From Aquabacter sp040049275 (GTDB lineage Bacteria; Pseudomonadota; Alphaproteobacteria; Rhizobiales; Xanthobacteraceae): 64,000 nucleotides of DNA. The notes below the pieces were generated by a model that worked only from the letters and a program-made list of their open reading frames with translations, was not told the origin of the DNA and did not search any database. Shown one piece after another: positions 17,493-25,572 of the stretch. The stretch is from contig NZ_JBDZDT010000002.1 of NCBI RefSeq assembly GCF_040049275.1, positions 124,001-188,000 on the forward strand. The letters run 5' to 3'. Every line of letters starts with the position of its first letter. The stretch's first letter is position 1. A program made the position numbers and the translations under genes.

Positions 17493-17736
17493 TCCGGACG
17501 ACGGCCCGGAATGGACAGACGACCAGCTTTCACGGGCTGAACTCTCGGTCGGCGGCAAAGTGGTGAGGAAGGCGGCGGGCACGCTCATGCGGCCGCGCGG
17601 CCGGCCGAAGGCGGACCATCCAAAGCAGCACGTGTCTGTGCGTCTCGACGCGGATGTCCTTGAAGCCTTGCGCAATTCCGGCCCCGGCTGGCAGGCGCGC
17701 ATGAACGCGGCGCTCCGCAAGGCTATGGGTCTTTAG
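17452..17736 (+). CDS. brnA: BrnA-family antitoxin
   Basis: A 94-residue protein with a ribbon-helix-helix C-terminus: KQHVSVRLDADVLEALRNSGPGWQARMNAALR, the DUF4415/BrnA signature. The N-terminal half is acidic and flexible and would wrap the BrnT toxin. It overlaps the 3' end of brnT by 41 bases, the usual layout of these modules. The antitoxin is intact although the toxin frame is broken. It presumably still represses the promoter at 17166-17217. Confidence 0.88.
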   Translation: MNARHAKSDPTSIDPDDGPEWTDDQLSRAELSVGGKVVRKAAGTLMRPRGRPKADHPKQHVSVRLDADVLEALRNSGPGWQARMNAALRKAMGL

Positions 17737-17740
17737 CGGC

Positions 17741-18100
17741 TCAGAACAGCCGCCCGCCGTCCGGCACCTTCAGGCTCGGGCTGATCAGCACAACGGCGCC
17801 GGTCTCATCCGGAAAGCCCAGTGTCAGCACTTCGGACATGAAGGGGCCGATCTGGCGCGGCGGGAAATTCACCACCGCCGCCACCTGACGGCCCACCAGT
17901 TCGTCCGCCGAATAATGGACGGTAATCTGGGCGGAGGACTTCTTCACCCCGATCTCCGGCCCGAAATCGATGCGCAGCTTGAAGGCAGGCTTGCGCGCTT
18001 CCGGGAACGGCTCGACCGCAAGGATGGTGCCGACCCGCACGTCCACCTTCAGGAAATCGTCGAATGCGATCGGGGCGGCCGCCCCGTTGCCCTCTGCCAT
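17741..18100 (-). CDS. tRNA-binding-domain protein, CsaA-like
   Basis: A 119-residue stand-alone OB-fold protein of the CsaA/YgjH family. The core is FLKVDVRVGTILAVEPFPEARKPAFKL, followed by SSAQIT and a hydrophobic QVAAVVNFPPRQIGPFMSEVL. The same domain is fused to methionyl- and phenylalanyl-tRNA synthetases. Bacillus CsaA is an export-related chaperone, but other members are simply tRNA-binding proteins. It starts 2 bases after moaA ends, so the two may share a transcript. It meets brnA tail to tail with 4 bases between the stops. Confidence 0.85.
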   Translation of the reverse strand: MAEGNGAAAPIAFDDFLKVDVRVGTILAVEPFPEARKPAFKLRIDFGPEIGVKKSSAQITVHYSADELVGRQVAAVVNFPPRQIGPFMSEVLTLGFPDETGAVVLISPSLKVPDGGRLF

Positions 18101-18102
18101 CC

Positions 18103-19170
18103 TCAGCCGCCGGTCATGCTCATGTGGCGGGACACGGCGGGGATGTGGGTCTTGCGGTCGATGACGAAGTCGTGGCCCTTGGGCTTGCGGAAGATGGCGG
18201 CGTCGATGGCCGCCTGGAGCACGCCATCATCGGGCGAGGCGCGCAAAGGCGTGCGCAAATCGGCGGCGTCTTCCTGGCCGAGGCACATGAAGAGCGTGCC
18301 GGTGCAGGTGACGCGCACGCGGTTGCAGCCCTCGCAGAAATTATGGGTCAGCGGCGTGATGAAGCCGAGCCTGCCGCCGGTCTCCTTCACTTCCACATAG
18401 CGGGCCGGACCGCCGGTGCGGTAGGGGATGTCGGTGAGCGTATAGCGCTCCTCCAGTTTCGCGCGCACCTCGGAGAGGGGCAGGTACTGGTCTACGCGCT
18501 CGGCGCCCACCTCGCCCAGAGGCATCACCTCGATGAGGGACAGATCATGCCCCTCGCCATGCGCCCATTCCATGAGCGAAGAAATCTCGCTTTCGTTCAC
18601 GTCCCGCAGCGCCACCGCGTTCAATTTCACCCGGATACCGGCGGCTTTCGCGGCGCCGATGCCTTCCATCACCTTGCCGAGGTCGCCCCAGCGGGTGACG
18701 GTCCGGAACTTGTCCGGGTCCAGCGTGTCCACGGACACATTGATGCGCTTCACCCCGCAGGCCGCGAGATCCGCCGCGTAGCGGGCGAGCTGGGAGCCGT
18801 TGGTGGTGACGGTCAGCTCCTCCAGCCGGCCGGTCTCCAGATGCCGGGAGAGGGCGCGGAACAGGGTCATCACATCCCGGCGCACCAGGGGCTCGCCGCC
18901 GGTGAGGCGCAGCTTCTTCACCCCGCGCGCCACGAAAGCGGTGCACAGCCGGTCCAGCTCCTCAAGCGTGAGCAGGTCCTGCTTGGGCAGGAAGGTCATG
19001 TGCTCGGACATGCAATAGACGCAGCGGAAGTCGCAGCGGTCCGTCACCGAGACACGCAAATAGGTGACGTGCCGGCCGAACGTATCCATCAGCGGCCCGA
19101 GCGGTGAAGCCGCGCCGATGCTGCGATCGCTGAGGTCTCGGAGTACCGGACGCACCCTGGCGGCTCCCAT
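18103..19170 (-). CDS. moaA: GTP 3',8-cyclase (molybdenum cofactor step 1)
   Basis: A radical-SAM protein of about 355 residues. The SAM cluster motif is seen in LRVSVTDRCDFRCVYCMSE (CxxxCxxC) and the C-terminal cluster in FCEGCNRVRVTCTGTLFMCLG. MoaA forms 3',8-cH2GTP, the first intermediate of molybdopterin. The start is uncertain. ATG 19170 is used, TTG 19194 has AAGGA upstream, and an internal ATG at MDTFGRHV begins the conserved core. TATATA at about 19212-19217 may be a -10 element. The nitrate reductase in this window needs this cofactor. Confidence 0.92.
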   Translation of the reverse strand: MGAARVRPVLRDLSDRSIGAASPLGPLMDTFGRHVTYLRVSVTDRCDFRCVYCMSEHMTFLPKQDLLTLEELDRLCTAFVARGVKKLRLTGGEPLVRRDVMTLFRALSRHLETGRLEELTVTTNGSQLARYAADLAACGVKRINVSVDTLDPDKFRTVTRWGDLGKVMEGIGAAKAAGIRVKLNAVALRDVNESEISSLMEWAHGEGHDLSLIEVMPLGEVGAERVDQYLPLSEVRAKLEERYTLTDIPYRTGGPARYVEVKETGGRLGFITPLTHNFCEGCNRVRVTCTGTLFMCLGQEDAADLRTPLRASPDDGVLQAAIDAAIFRKPKGHDFVIDRKTHIPAVSRHMSMTGG

Positions 19171-19334
19171 CGTGGCAAAGCGAGGCGGTCTCAAGCCGTC
19201 CTTGGACAGGCTCTATATATCGTATGCCTGGGGGAAATTGGTAGGGCCGATGCCTTGAGCCTGCAAGGGTATCGCGGGTAAGTGAGCGCGGGCCGGTCTT
19301 CTGATGCCGAAAAGTGCCCATAGGGAGTGCCGCC

Positions 19335-19700
19335 ATGTCTAACCCGTCCGATCCCTGGCCCACCGAGCTGCGCCTCGTTCAGGACCGGCATGCGCTGGTG
19401 ATCACCTTCGAGGACGGTCCGAGCTTTACTTTGCCGGCAGAATATCTGCGGGTGGAAAGCCCGTCGGCCGAGGTTCAGGGCCACGCGCCGCATGAGAAGC
19501 AAACGGTTCCCGGCAAACGCGCGGTGCGCATCGTCGAGGTGGATCCTGTGGGCGCCTATGCCGTGCGGCTCGTCTTCGACGACGGCCACCAGACCGGCCT
19601 TTATGCATGGCCCTATCTGCGGACCCTTGGGGAGGAGCAGGAGGAGCGCTTCGGACGGTATCTGGAGTCGCTAAAAGAGCAGGGGCTCAGCAGGGGGTGA
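19335..19700 (+). CDS. DUF971 family protein
   Basis: A 121-residue protein with the DUF971 core: ELRLVQDRHALVITFEDG, LPAEYLRVESPSAEV and YAVRLVFDDGHQTGLYAWPYL. The domain also forms the N-terminal part of gamma-butyrobetaine hydroxylase and is often found next to molybdenum-cofactor or iron-sulfur genes in alphaproteobacteria. Here it is divergent from moaA. A GGGAG lies about 8 bases before the ATG. Its function is not established. Confidence 0.82.
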   Translation: MSNPSDPWPTELRLVQDRHALVITFEDGPSFTLPAEYLRVESPSAEVQGHAPHEKQTVPGKRAVRIVEVDPVGAYAVRLVFDDGHQTGLYAWPYLRTLGEEQEERFGRYLESLKEQGLSRG

Positions 19701-19724
19701 GTGCCTGTGCGGGAGTGCGACGCG

Positions 19725-19846
19725 CCCCCTCTCCCGCTTGCGGGGGAGGGCTGGGGAGGGGGAAAGGGTGCTCCCTCTGAGATATCCCAGCTTAGCTCTG
19801 CTTGAGGTGCCCCCTCCCTAACCCTCCCCCGCAAGCGGGAGAGGGA
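19725..19846. repeat. Family A inverted-arm repeat, copy A1
   Basis: Two roughly 38-base arms in inverted orientation: the left arm contains CTCTCCCGCTTGCGGGGGAG and the right arm contains CTCCCCCGCAAGCGGGAGAG. About 45 unrelated bases separate them. It fills the gap between the convergent DUF971 and nitronate monooxygenase genes. Confidence 0.85.
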
Positions 19847-19866
19847 ATGACGCGGCGCTCGGGCCA

Positions 19867-20940
19867 TCACCCCTTCAGCCGCCCCATCACCTCCAGCGCG
19901 TCCTTCGCCAGCGTCCGCGTCAGCTCCCCGGCGCCGATCTCCCGCGCCAGCCGCCCGGCCTGGCCGGACCAGAGCGCCGAGAAATCGCCGGAGCCCTTCG
20001 CCTCCGCTGCCGCCTTCAGGGGCCCCAGCGGCGGGGCCGCGGTGGGGAAGGCCGGGGCGTCGGCCTTGATGGGGCCGTGCTCGCGCATGAGGCGGTTGAG
20101 GATGCCGCGCGCAGGTCGGCCGGTGAACACGTTGGTCAGCGTGGTGGCATCGTCGGGCGCCCCCTTCAGCGCCGCGCGATGGACGGCGGAGATCCCGGCT
20201 TCGGGGGTGAGCAGATAGGCGGTGCCGATCTGCACCGCGTCGGCACCGAGCGCAAAGGCGGCGGCGATGCCGCGCCCGTCCGCCACCGCGCCCGCGGCGA
20301 TCACCGGCACGGAGACCGCGTCCGCCACCTGGGGCACAAGGGCGAAGGTGCCCACTTGGAAAGCCGGGTCGAGGTTCAGGAACATGCCGCGATGGCCGCC
20401 GGCCTCGGAGCCTTGGGCAATGATCGCGTCCGCTCCGTTCTCCTCCAGCCAGCGCGCCTCTGCGACGGAGGTGGCGGACGCGAGCACCACCGCGCCCGCC
20501 GCCTTCACGCGCGCCATCAGCTCCGGCGCCGGCAAGCCGAAATGGAAGCTCACCACCTTGGGGCGCACCTCCTCCACCACCGCGCACATGGCGGCGTCGA
20601 ACGGCGCCCGGTTGGTCACGGCGATGAGCGCCTCCGGGTTGAGGCCGAGTTCCGCATAATAGGGCTTCAGCTCCTCCCGCCATGCGGCGTCGCGGGCGGG
20701 ATCGGCCGGCGCGGGGCGGTGGACGAAGAAATTGAGGTTGAACGGCTTGTCCGTGAAGGCGCGGAGCGCCGCGACCTCGGCGCGCACCTGGTCGGGCGTC
20801 ATGGAGGCGCAGCCGAGCGAGCCAAGGCCGCCCGCCGCGCTCACATGGCGCGCCAGTTCCGGCTTCGGGCCGATCATGGGGGATTGGACGATGGGATATT
20901 CGATGCCGACGAGGTCGGTGAAGCGGGAAGACGGCCACAT
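19867..20940 (-). CDS. Nitronate monooxygenase-like flavoprotein
   Basis: A 357-residue FMN-dependent TIM-barrel protein of the nitronate monooxygenase/2-nitropropane dioxygenase family. The motifs are EYPIVQSPMIG at the N-terminus, FNLNFFVHRP, AIIAQGSEAGGHRG (with the likely catalytic His) and PVIAAGAVADGRGIAAAFALGADAV with GTAYLLTPE, which hold FMN. It oxidises nitronates to carbonyl compounds and nitrite, which fits its place downstream of nasA in a nitrogen cluster, 120 bases after the nasA stop. Family members also include enoyl-ACP reductase FabK-like enzymes, so the substrate is not certain. Confidence 0.85.
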   Translation of the reverse strand: MWPSSRFTDLVGIEYPIVQSPMIGPKPELARHVSAAGGLGSLGCASMTPDQVRAEVAALRAFTDKPFNLNFFVHRPAPADPARDAAWREELKPYYAELGLNPEALIAVTNRAPFDAAMCAVVEEVRPKVVSFHFGLPAPELMARVKAAGAVVLASATSVAEARWLEENGADAIIAQGSEAGGHRGMFLNLDPAFQVGTFALVPQVADAVSVPVIAAGAVADGRGIAAAFALGADAVQIGTAYLLTPEAGISAVHRAALKGAPDDATTLTNVFTGRPARGILNRLMREHGPIKADAPAFPTAAPPLGPLKAAAEAKGSGDFSALWSGQAGRLAREIGAGELTRTLAKDALEVMGRLKG

Positions 20941-21060
20941 GGGGATGCGTTTCCGTGCTGCATCCCGGCGCTTGCTGCGCCGGTTCAGGGCCGCAGCTTA
21001 GTGCAGCAGGCTCCGCGCCGTCCCATGTCAATTCGGCAAGCCGGGGTGTTCATTTGCGCA

Positions 21061-23739
21061 TCACGCCGGCGCAAGGACGTCCGCGATGATCTGCCGGATT
21101 TCCGGCAGGCAGGAGCCGCAATTGGTGCCCGCTTTGAGTTTTTCGCCCACGGCGGCGGCGGTGCAGGCGCCGCCCTTTATGGCGCCCGCGATGGACCCGC
21201 GCGGAACGCCAAAGCACGCGCAGACCAGAGGGCCGGCATCCGCATCGAGCCCCGCGAGGCGGCCGGAGAGGATGAGCCGGCGGTCGGCGGCGGAGACGGC
21301 GCCGGCGGTCAGGAGGCTCTTGAGCGCATCCCAGGATGGAGCAGTGCCGGCCGGCCCGATAATGATGGCAAACGCGAGGTGCCCGTCCGCATCGAAGGCG
21401 GCGGCGCGGTAATGGCCGCCGGCCCGGTCGACGAGGTCGGCCACGTCATGGTCGCCCATCTGGGCCGCGGCCCAATCCTGCCAGGTCTCTGGGCTCTCTT
21501 GTGCCGCGACGCGCCAGGCATAGCCGCCCTCCAGCGGCAGACGCGCCCACCATGCGCCGGGGGGCGGGGACAGCAGCGTGCGGGAGAGAACGAAGCCGTG
21601 GAATGGTGCGTCGAAGGCAGTGATGGCGGCTGGCGTCGCCTTGGAATCCGGCTGTCCGGAGACGGGGTCGGTGATGTCGTGCACCAGCGCGCCCACGCGA
21701 CCGCCGGAGGAATTCATCCCGCTCCAATGGATGGGGGTGAACAGCGTGCCGCGCTTCTGGCCTTCATCGAGGCGCACCTCCAGCACGACGCTGCCATGGG
21801 CGCTTGCCACCTGCGCCAGGGCGCCTGCCCCCAGCTTGAGCGGCACGGCGTCCTCGGGATGGATGCACACGAAAGGCGCAGGCAAATGGGCCGAAAGGCG
21901 CGGGGAAAGCCCGGTGCGGGTCATGGTGTGCCACTGGTCGCGGATGCGGCCGGTATTGAGCAGGAAGGGATACTCCGCCGTGGCAGTCGCCGCCGGAACG
22001 GCTTGCGGAGCGATGAAGCGGGCGCGCCGGTCGGGCGTGAAGAAGCCGCCTTCAGCGAAGAAGCGCGCCTGCCCGGTCCCGCCTGCCTGCACCGGCCACT
22101 GCACCGGCTCGAGGGTCTCGTAGCCTGCGTCCGAGAGGTCCGCGAGGCCGGAAATATCGAAGTCGCGCGCGCCGTCATTCTCGAAGCCGGACAGCGCCGC
22201 ATGCTCGCGGAAGATGTCGGCGGGCGAGGTCCAGGCGAAAGCCGCGTTATGGCCGAGCCGGCGCGCGACGCCGGAGAGCGCCCACCAGTCTGGCTTCACC
22301 TCGCCGGGCAGCGACAAAAACGGGCGCTGGCGGGAGATGCGGCGCTCGGAATTGGTGACGGTGCCGTCCTTCTCGCCCCAGGCGGCGGCGGGCAGCAGCA
22401 CATGGGGCGAACACCCGGACGTGTCGTTGCTGCGCACGTTCTCCGACAGCACGAACAGGTCGAGCTTTGAGAGCGCGGCGCGCACATCGTCGGCGCGGGG
22501 CAGGCTGACGGCGGGGTTGGTGCCCATCACCCACAGCGCCTTGATCTCGCCGCGGTCGATGGCGGCGAACATGTCCACCGCCTTCAGCCCTTCCTTCGTC
22601 GCCATGGCCGGCGCGTCCCAGAAGCGGCGCACAAGATCCACCTCCTCCGGCGCAAAGCCCATATGGGCGGCGAGCTGGTTGGCGAGCCCGCCCACTTCGC
22701 GCCCGCCCATGGCGTTGGGCTGGCCGGTCAACGAGAACGGTCCCATGCCCTCGCGGCCGATGCGGCCGGTGGCGAGGTGGCAATTGAGGATGGCGTTGAC
22801 CTTGTCGGTGCCGTGGGCCGACTGGTTCACGCCCTGGGAATAGCAGGTGACGGTGCGCTCGGTGTCACGGAACAAAGCGAAGAAGCGGGCGACGTCTTCC
22901 TTTGCCAGCCCCGTGGCGCGGGCGGTGGCGGCAAGGCTCGGGGCGATCTCGCGGGCACGGGCGAGCGCTTCGGGAAGGCCGCTCGTATGCACCTCGATGA
23001 AGGCGCCGTCGAAGCCGCTCGTCTCGGCGAGATGCACGAGGAGGCCGCAGAAGAGAGCGGTGTCGGTGCCGTGGGCGAGCGGCAGGAACAGGTCCACATC
23101 GTCGGCGGTGGCGGTGCGGCGCGGGTCGATCACCACGATCTTCGTGCCGCGCGCGGCGCGGGCCGCCACCATGCGACGGAACAATATGGGGTGGCACCAG
23201 GCGGTGTTGGAGCCCACCAGGACGATGAGGTCCGCGCGCTCCAGATCCTCATAGCTGCCCGGCACCGTGTCCGAGCCGAAGGCGCGCTTGTGGCCGGCCA
23301 CTGAGGAGGCCATGCAGAGGCGCGAATTGGTGTCCACGTTCGCCGTGCCGAGGAAGCCCTTGGCGAGCTTGTTGGCGGCGTAATAATCCTCCGTGAGGAG
23401 CTGGCCGGAGAGATAGAGCGCCACCGCCTGCGGGCCGTGCCGGTCGGTGGTCTCGCGGATGCCGGCGGCGATGCGGTCGAGGGCGGCGTCCCAGCTGGTC
23501 TGTTCGAGAGGGGTGTCGCCCGTGCGCATCATGGGATGCAGCAGGCGGGTTTCGAGCCCGATGGTCTCCCCCAGTGCCGCGCCCTTGGAGCACAGCCGTC
23601 CGAAATTGGCCGGGTGGGCCTCGTCTCCGGCGATGAGCGCACCACCCGAGGCGTCGGGCGTCGCCTTCACCCCGCAGCCGACGCCGCAATAAGGGCAGGT
23701 GGTGCGGACGGCGGGCGTGGTGGCGAGGGGGGCGTTCAT
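21061..23739 (-). CDS. nasA: Assimilatory nitrate reductase, catalytic subunit
   Basis: An 892-residue molybdenum enzyme that reduces nitrate to nitrite in the cytoplasm. The N-terminal [4Fe-4S] ligands are C15, C18, C22 and C50 (TTCPYCGVGCG and GRLCSKG). The bis-MGD domains follow, with YLSGQLLTEDYYAANKL and CYSQGVNQSAHGTDK as examples. The C-terminal 60 residues carry a BFD-like [2Fe-2S] domain: PLVCACFGVPRGSI and GTNCGSCLPEI. No signal peptide is present, as expected for the assimilatory type. It is the last gene of the nrt-nir-nas run; a family A repeat fills the 231-base gap after flp. Confidence 0.95.
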   Translation of the reverse strand: MNAPLATTPAVRTTCPYCGVGCGVKATPDASGGALIAGDEAHPANFGRLCSKGAALGETIGLETRLLHPMMRTGDTPLEQTSWDAALDRIAAGIRETTDRHGPQAVALYLSGQLLTEDYYAANKLAKGFLGTANVDTNSRLCMASSVAGHKRAFGSDTVPGSYEDLERADLIVLVGSNTAWCHPILFRRMVAARAARGTKIVVIDPRRTATADDVDLFLPLAHGTDTALFCGLLVHLAETSGFDGAFIEVHTSGLPEALARAREIAPSLAATARATGLAKEDVARFFALFRDTERTVTCYSQGVNQSAHGTDKVNAILNCHLATGRIGREGMGPFSLTGQPNAMGGREVGGLANQLAAHMGFAPEEVDLVRRFWDAPAMATKEGLKAVDMFAAIDRGEIKALWVMGTNPAVSLPRADDVRAALSKLDLFVLSENVRSNDTSGCSPHVLLPAAAWGEKDGTVTNSERRISRQRPFLSLPGEVKPDWWALSGVARRLGHNAAFAWTSPADIFREHAALSGFENDGARDFDISGLADLSDAGYETLEPVQWPVQAGGTGQARFFAEGGFFTPDRRARFIAPQAVPAATATAEYPFLLNTGRIRDQWHTMTRTGLSPRLSAHLPAPFVCIHPEDAVPLKLGAGALAQVASAHGSVVLEVRLDEGQKRGTLFTPIHWSGMNSSGGRVGALVHDITDPVSGQPDSKATPAAITAFDAPFHGFVLSRTLLSPPPGAWWARLPLEGGYAWRVAAQESPETWQDWAAAQMGDHDVADLVDRAGGHYRAAAFDADGHLAFAIIIGPAGTAPSWDALKSLLTAGAVSAADRRLILSGRLAGLDADAGPLVCACFGVPRGSIAGAIKGGACTAAAVGEKLKAGTNCGSCLPEIRQIIADVLAPA

Positions 23740-23766
23740 GGCGTTTTTCCCCCCGGCCGCATTTCA

Positions 23767-23893
23767 CTCCCTCCCCCCTTGCGGGGGAGGGTTGGGGAGG
23801 GGGGTGAAACGGCCTGCGCGTGACGCCCGCTGTCAGAACTGGCGAAGACATACCCCCCTCCCCAACCCTCCCCCGCAAGGGGGGAGGGGGAGT
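23767..23893. repeat. Family A inverted-arm repeat, copy A2
   Basis: Two inverted arms built on CCCTTGCGGGGGAGGG / CCCTCCCCCGCAAGGG in the 231-base gap between flp and nasA. Because the two genes are on one strand, the element would be present in a shared mRNA as a long hairpin and could lower nasA expression relative to nirA-flp. Confidence 0.85.
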
Positions 23894-23970
23894 AGCGGGA
23901 GGGGTAGTGAAAGATCATGCCTCGTCCGCTGAGCGGTGCCGTGGCGCGTGCTCGCCCCATCACATCCCCC

Positions 23971-25572
23971 TCAGTACACGTCGGCTTGATAGCGGCCGGC
24001 TTTCTTCAGCTCCGCGAGGAAGGCGGCGGCTTGCTCCTTGGAATGACCACCATGGGACGCCGCCACATCCATCACCGCCGCCTCCACGTCCTTGGCCATG
24101 CGCTTGGCATCGCCGCAGATGTAGAAATGCGCGCCCTCCGACAGCCACGCCCATAGCTCCGGCCCCGCCTCGCGGATGCGGTCCTGCACGTAGACCTTGG
24201 CGGCGCCGTCGCGGGACCAGGCGGTGTCGAGCCGTGTCAGGCAGCCGCTCGCCTGCATGCCGGAAAGCTCATCCTCGTAGAAGAAGTCTGTCTCGCGCTT
24301 CTGGTGGCCGAAGAACAGCCAGTTCTTCCCCGGCGCCTTGGCCGCCATGCGCTCGTGCAGGAAGGCGCGGAACGGGGCGATGCCGGTGCCCGGCCCCACC
24401 ATGATGACGCCCTTGGAGGCATCCTCCGGCAGGCCGAAGCCGTGGGCCTTCTGGATATAGGCCTTCAGCCGGGTGCCCTCCGGCACGCGCCCGCCGAGGA
24501 AGGTGGAGCAGACGCCCAGCCGCCCGCGGCCGGCCATCTCGTAGCGCACCGCGTCCACCGTCAAGTGCAGGCGGCCGGGGGTGGCGAGGGGGCTGGAGGA
24601 GATGGAATAGAGGCGCGGCTGGAGCGGCTCCAGGCACTCGATGACCGCTTCCGGGTCCGGCCGCGCGCCGGCGAATTTTTCCAGCGCGCTGAGCACGTCG
24701 AGGGTCGCGGCGTCACCGTCCGGGTCTTCGCCGGATGCCAGCGCGCGGGCCTTGGCCTTGCGGGCCCCGCCGGTGAGATAGGAGAATAGGGTAAAGAGGT
24801 CATCGGGCGCCGACTTCAGGCAGACATCGTGCGTGAGCACGTCGCCCAGCGCCTTGTCGCCCACGGGATAGTCGGCGGGCGCGCCGAGCGCCTCCAGCGT
24901 CGCCTCCACCAGCCCCGGATCGTTCACCGGGAACAGGCCGAAACTGTCGCCCACCTTGTAGGTAAGGCCCGAGCCTTCGAGATCGAACTCGATGTGCCAG
25001 GTTTCCTTCTCGGAGCCTTGCCTGTTGAGGCGGGTGCGGCCGAGGAAGGTGACCTCGCCGGGGTTTTCCCGCGTGCCGAGCGGCGCGCCGGTGGGCGCCG
25101 CGGCGGCCGCGGGTGCTGCTGTGGGGGCAGGGGCGCTGCCGTCCATCTCGGCGGCCAACGTCTTCAGCATGCGCATGGTTTCCTTGCCGCCGGGGGCGCA
25201 CAGGTTCAGCGCTTTCTCGGTGCCGTCCGCGATGGCCTTGGAATAGCTCTCGCAGAGATAGCCGCACTGGCCGCAATCCTGCTGCGCCATGGCCGCCATC
25301 ATGCGGCGGGGCAGCGGCTTGCCCTCGGCCAGCTTCATGCGCTCATCGAGGGGCATGGCGGCGTCGTGCCAGGGCGCGCCGTCATCTTCGACGGGCGCGG
25401 CGCCGGGCATCAGGGCTGCCGAGGCTTCGGCGGAGAGGGGGGTGGCGCCGGGTGCCGCGTCGGCGGAGAAGAGGCCGGCGAAGAAGCCGTTCAGCCAGGA
25501 GCGCTGCTCCGGCGTGAAGGGGGCGCTTTCGGGCAGATAGGGCACCACGGGGGGCGGGGACTGGAGGGTCAT
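23971..25572 (-). CDS. Fe-S/FAD NAD(P)H oxidoreductase, Flp-like (CysJ-type reductase without flavodoxin domain)
   Basis: A 533-residue protein with three parts. Residues 96-130 hold a [4Fe-4S] domain with C100, C103, C107 and C125 (QQDCGQCGYLCES and NLCAPGGK). An FAD-binding region follows with the RLYSISSSP motif near residue 325. The NAD(P)-binding end contains VGPGTGIAPFRAFL and YICGDAKRMAKDVE. It resembles the reductase half of CysJ, but the usual flavodoxin domain is replaced by the Fe-S domain. It overlaps nirA by four bases (ATGA). In Bradyrhizobium diazoefficiens an Flp flavoprotein in the nas cluster feeds electrons to nitrate and nitrite reductases; the same job is inferred here. 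Confidence 0.85.
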   Translation of the reverse strand: MTLQSPPPVVPYLPESAPFTPEQRSWLNGFFAGLFSADAAPGATPLSAEASAALMPGAAPVEDDGAPWHDAAMPLDERMKLAEGKPLPRRMMAAMAQQDCGQCGYLCESYSKAIADGTEKALNLCAPGGKETMRMLKTLAAEMDGSAPAPTAAPAAAAAPTGAPLGTRENPGEVTFLGRTRLNRQGSEKETWHIEFDLEGSGLTYKVGDSFGLFPVNDPGLVEATLEALGAPADYPVGDKALGDVLTHDVCLKSAPDDLFTLFSYLTGGARKAKARALASGEDPDGDAATLDVLSALEKFAGARPDPEAVIECLEPLQPRLYSISSSPLATPGRLHLTVDAVRYEMAGRGRLGVCSTFLGGRVPEGTRLKAYIQKAHGFGLPEDASKGVIMVGPGTGIAPFRAFLHERMAAKAPGKNWLFFGHQKRETDFFYEDELSGMQASGCLTRLDTAWSRDGAAKVYVQDRIREAGPELWAWLSEGAHFYICGDAKRMAKDVEAAVMDVAASHGGHSKEQAAAFLAELKKAGRYQADVY

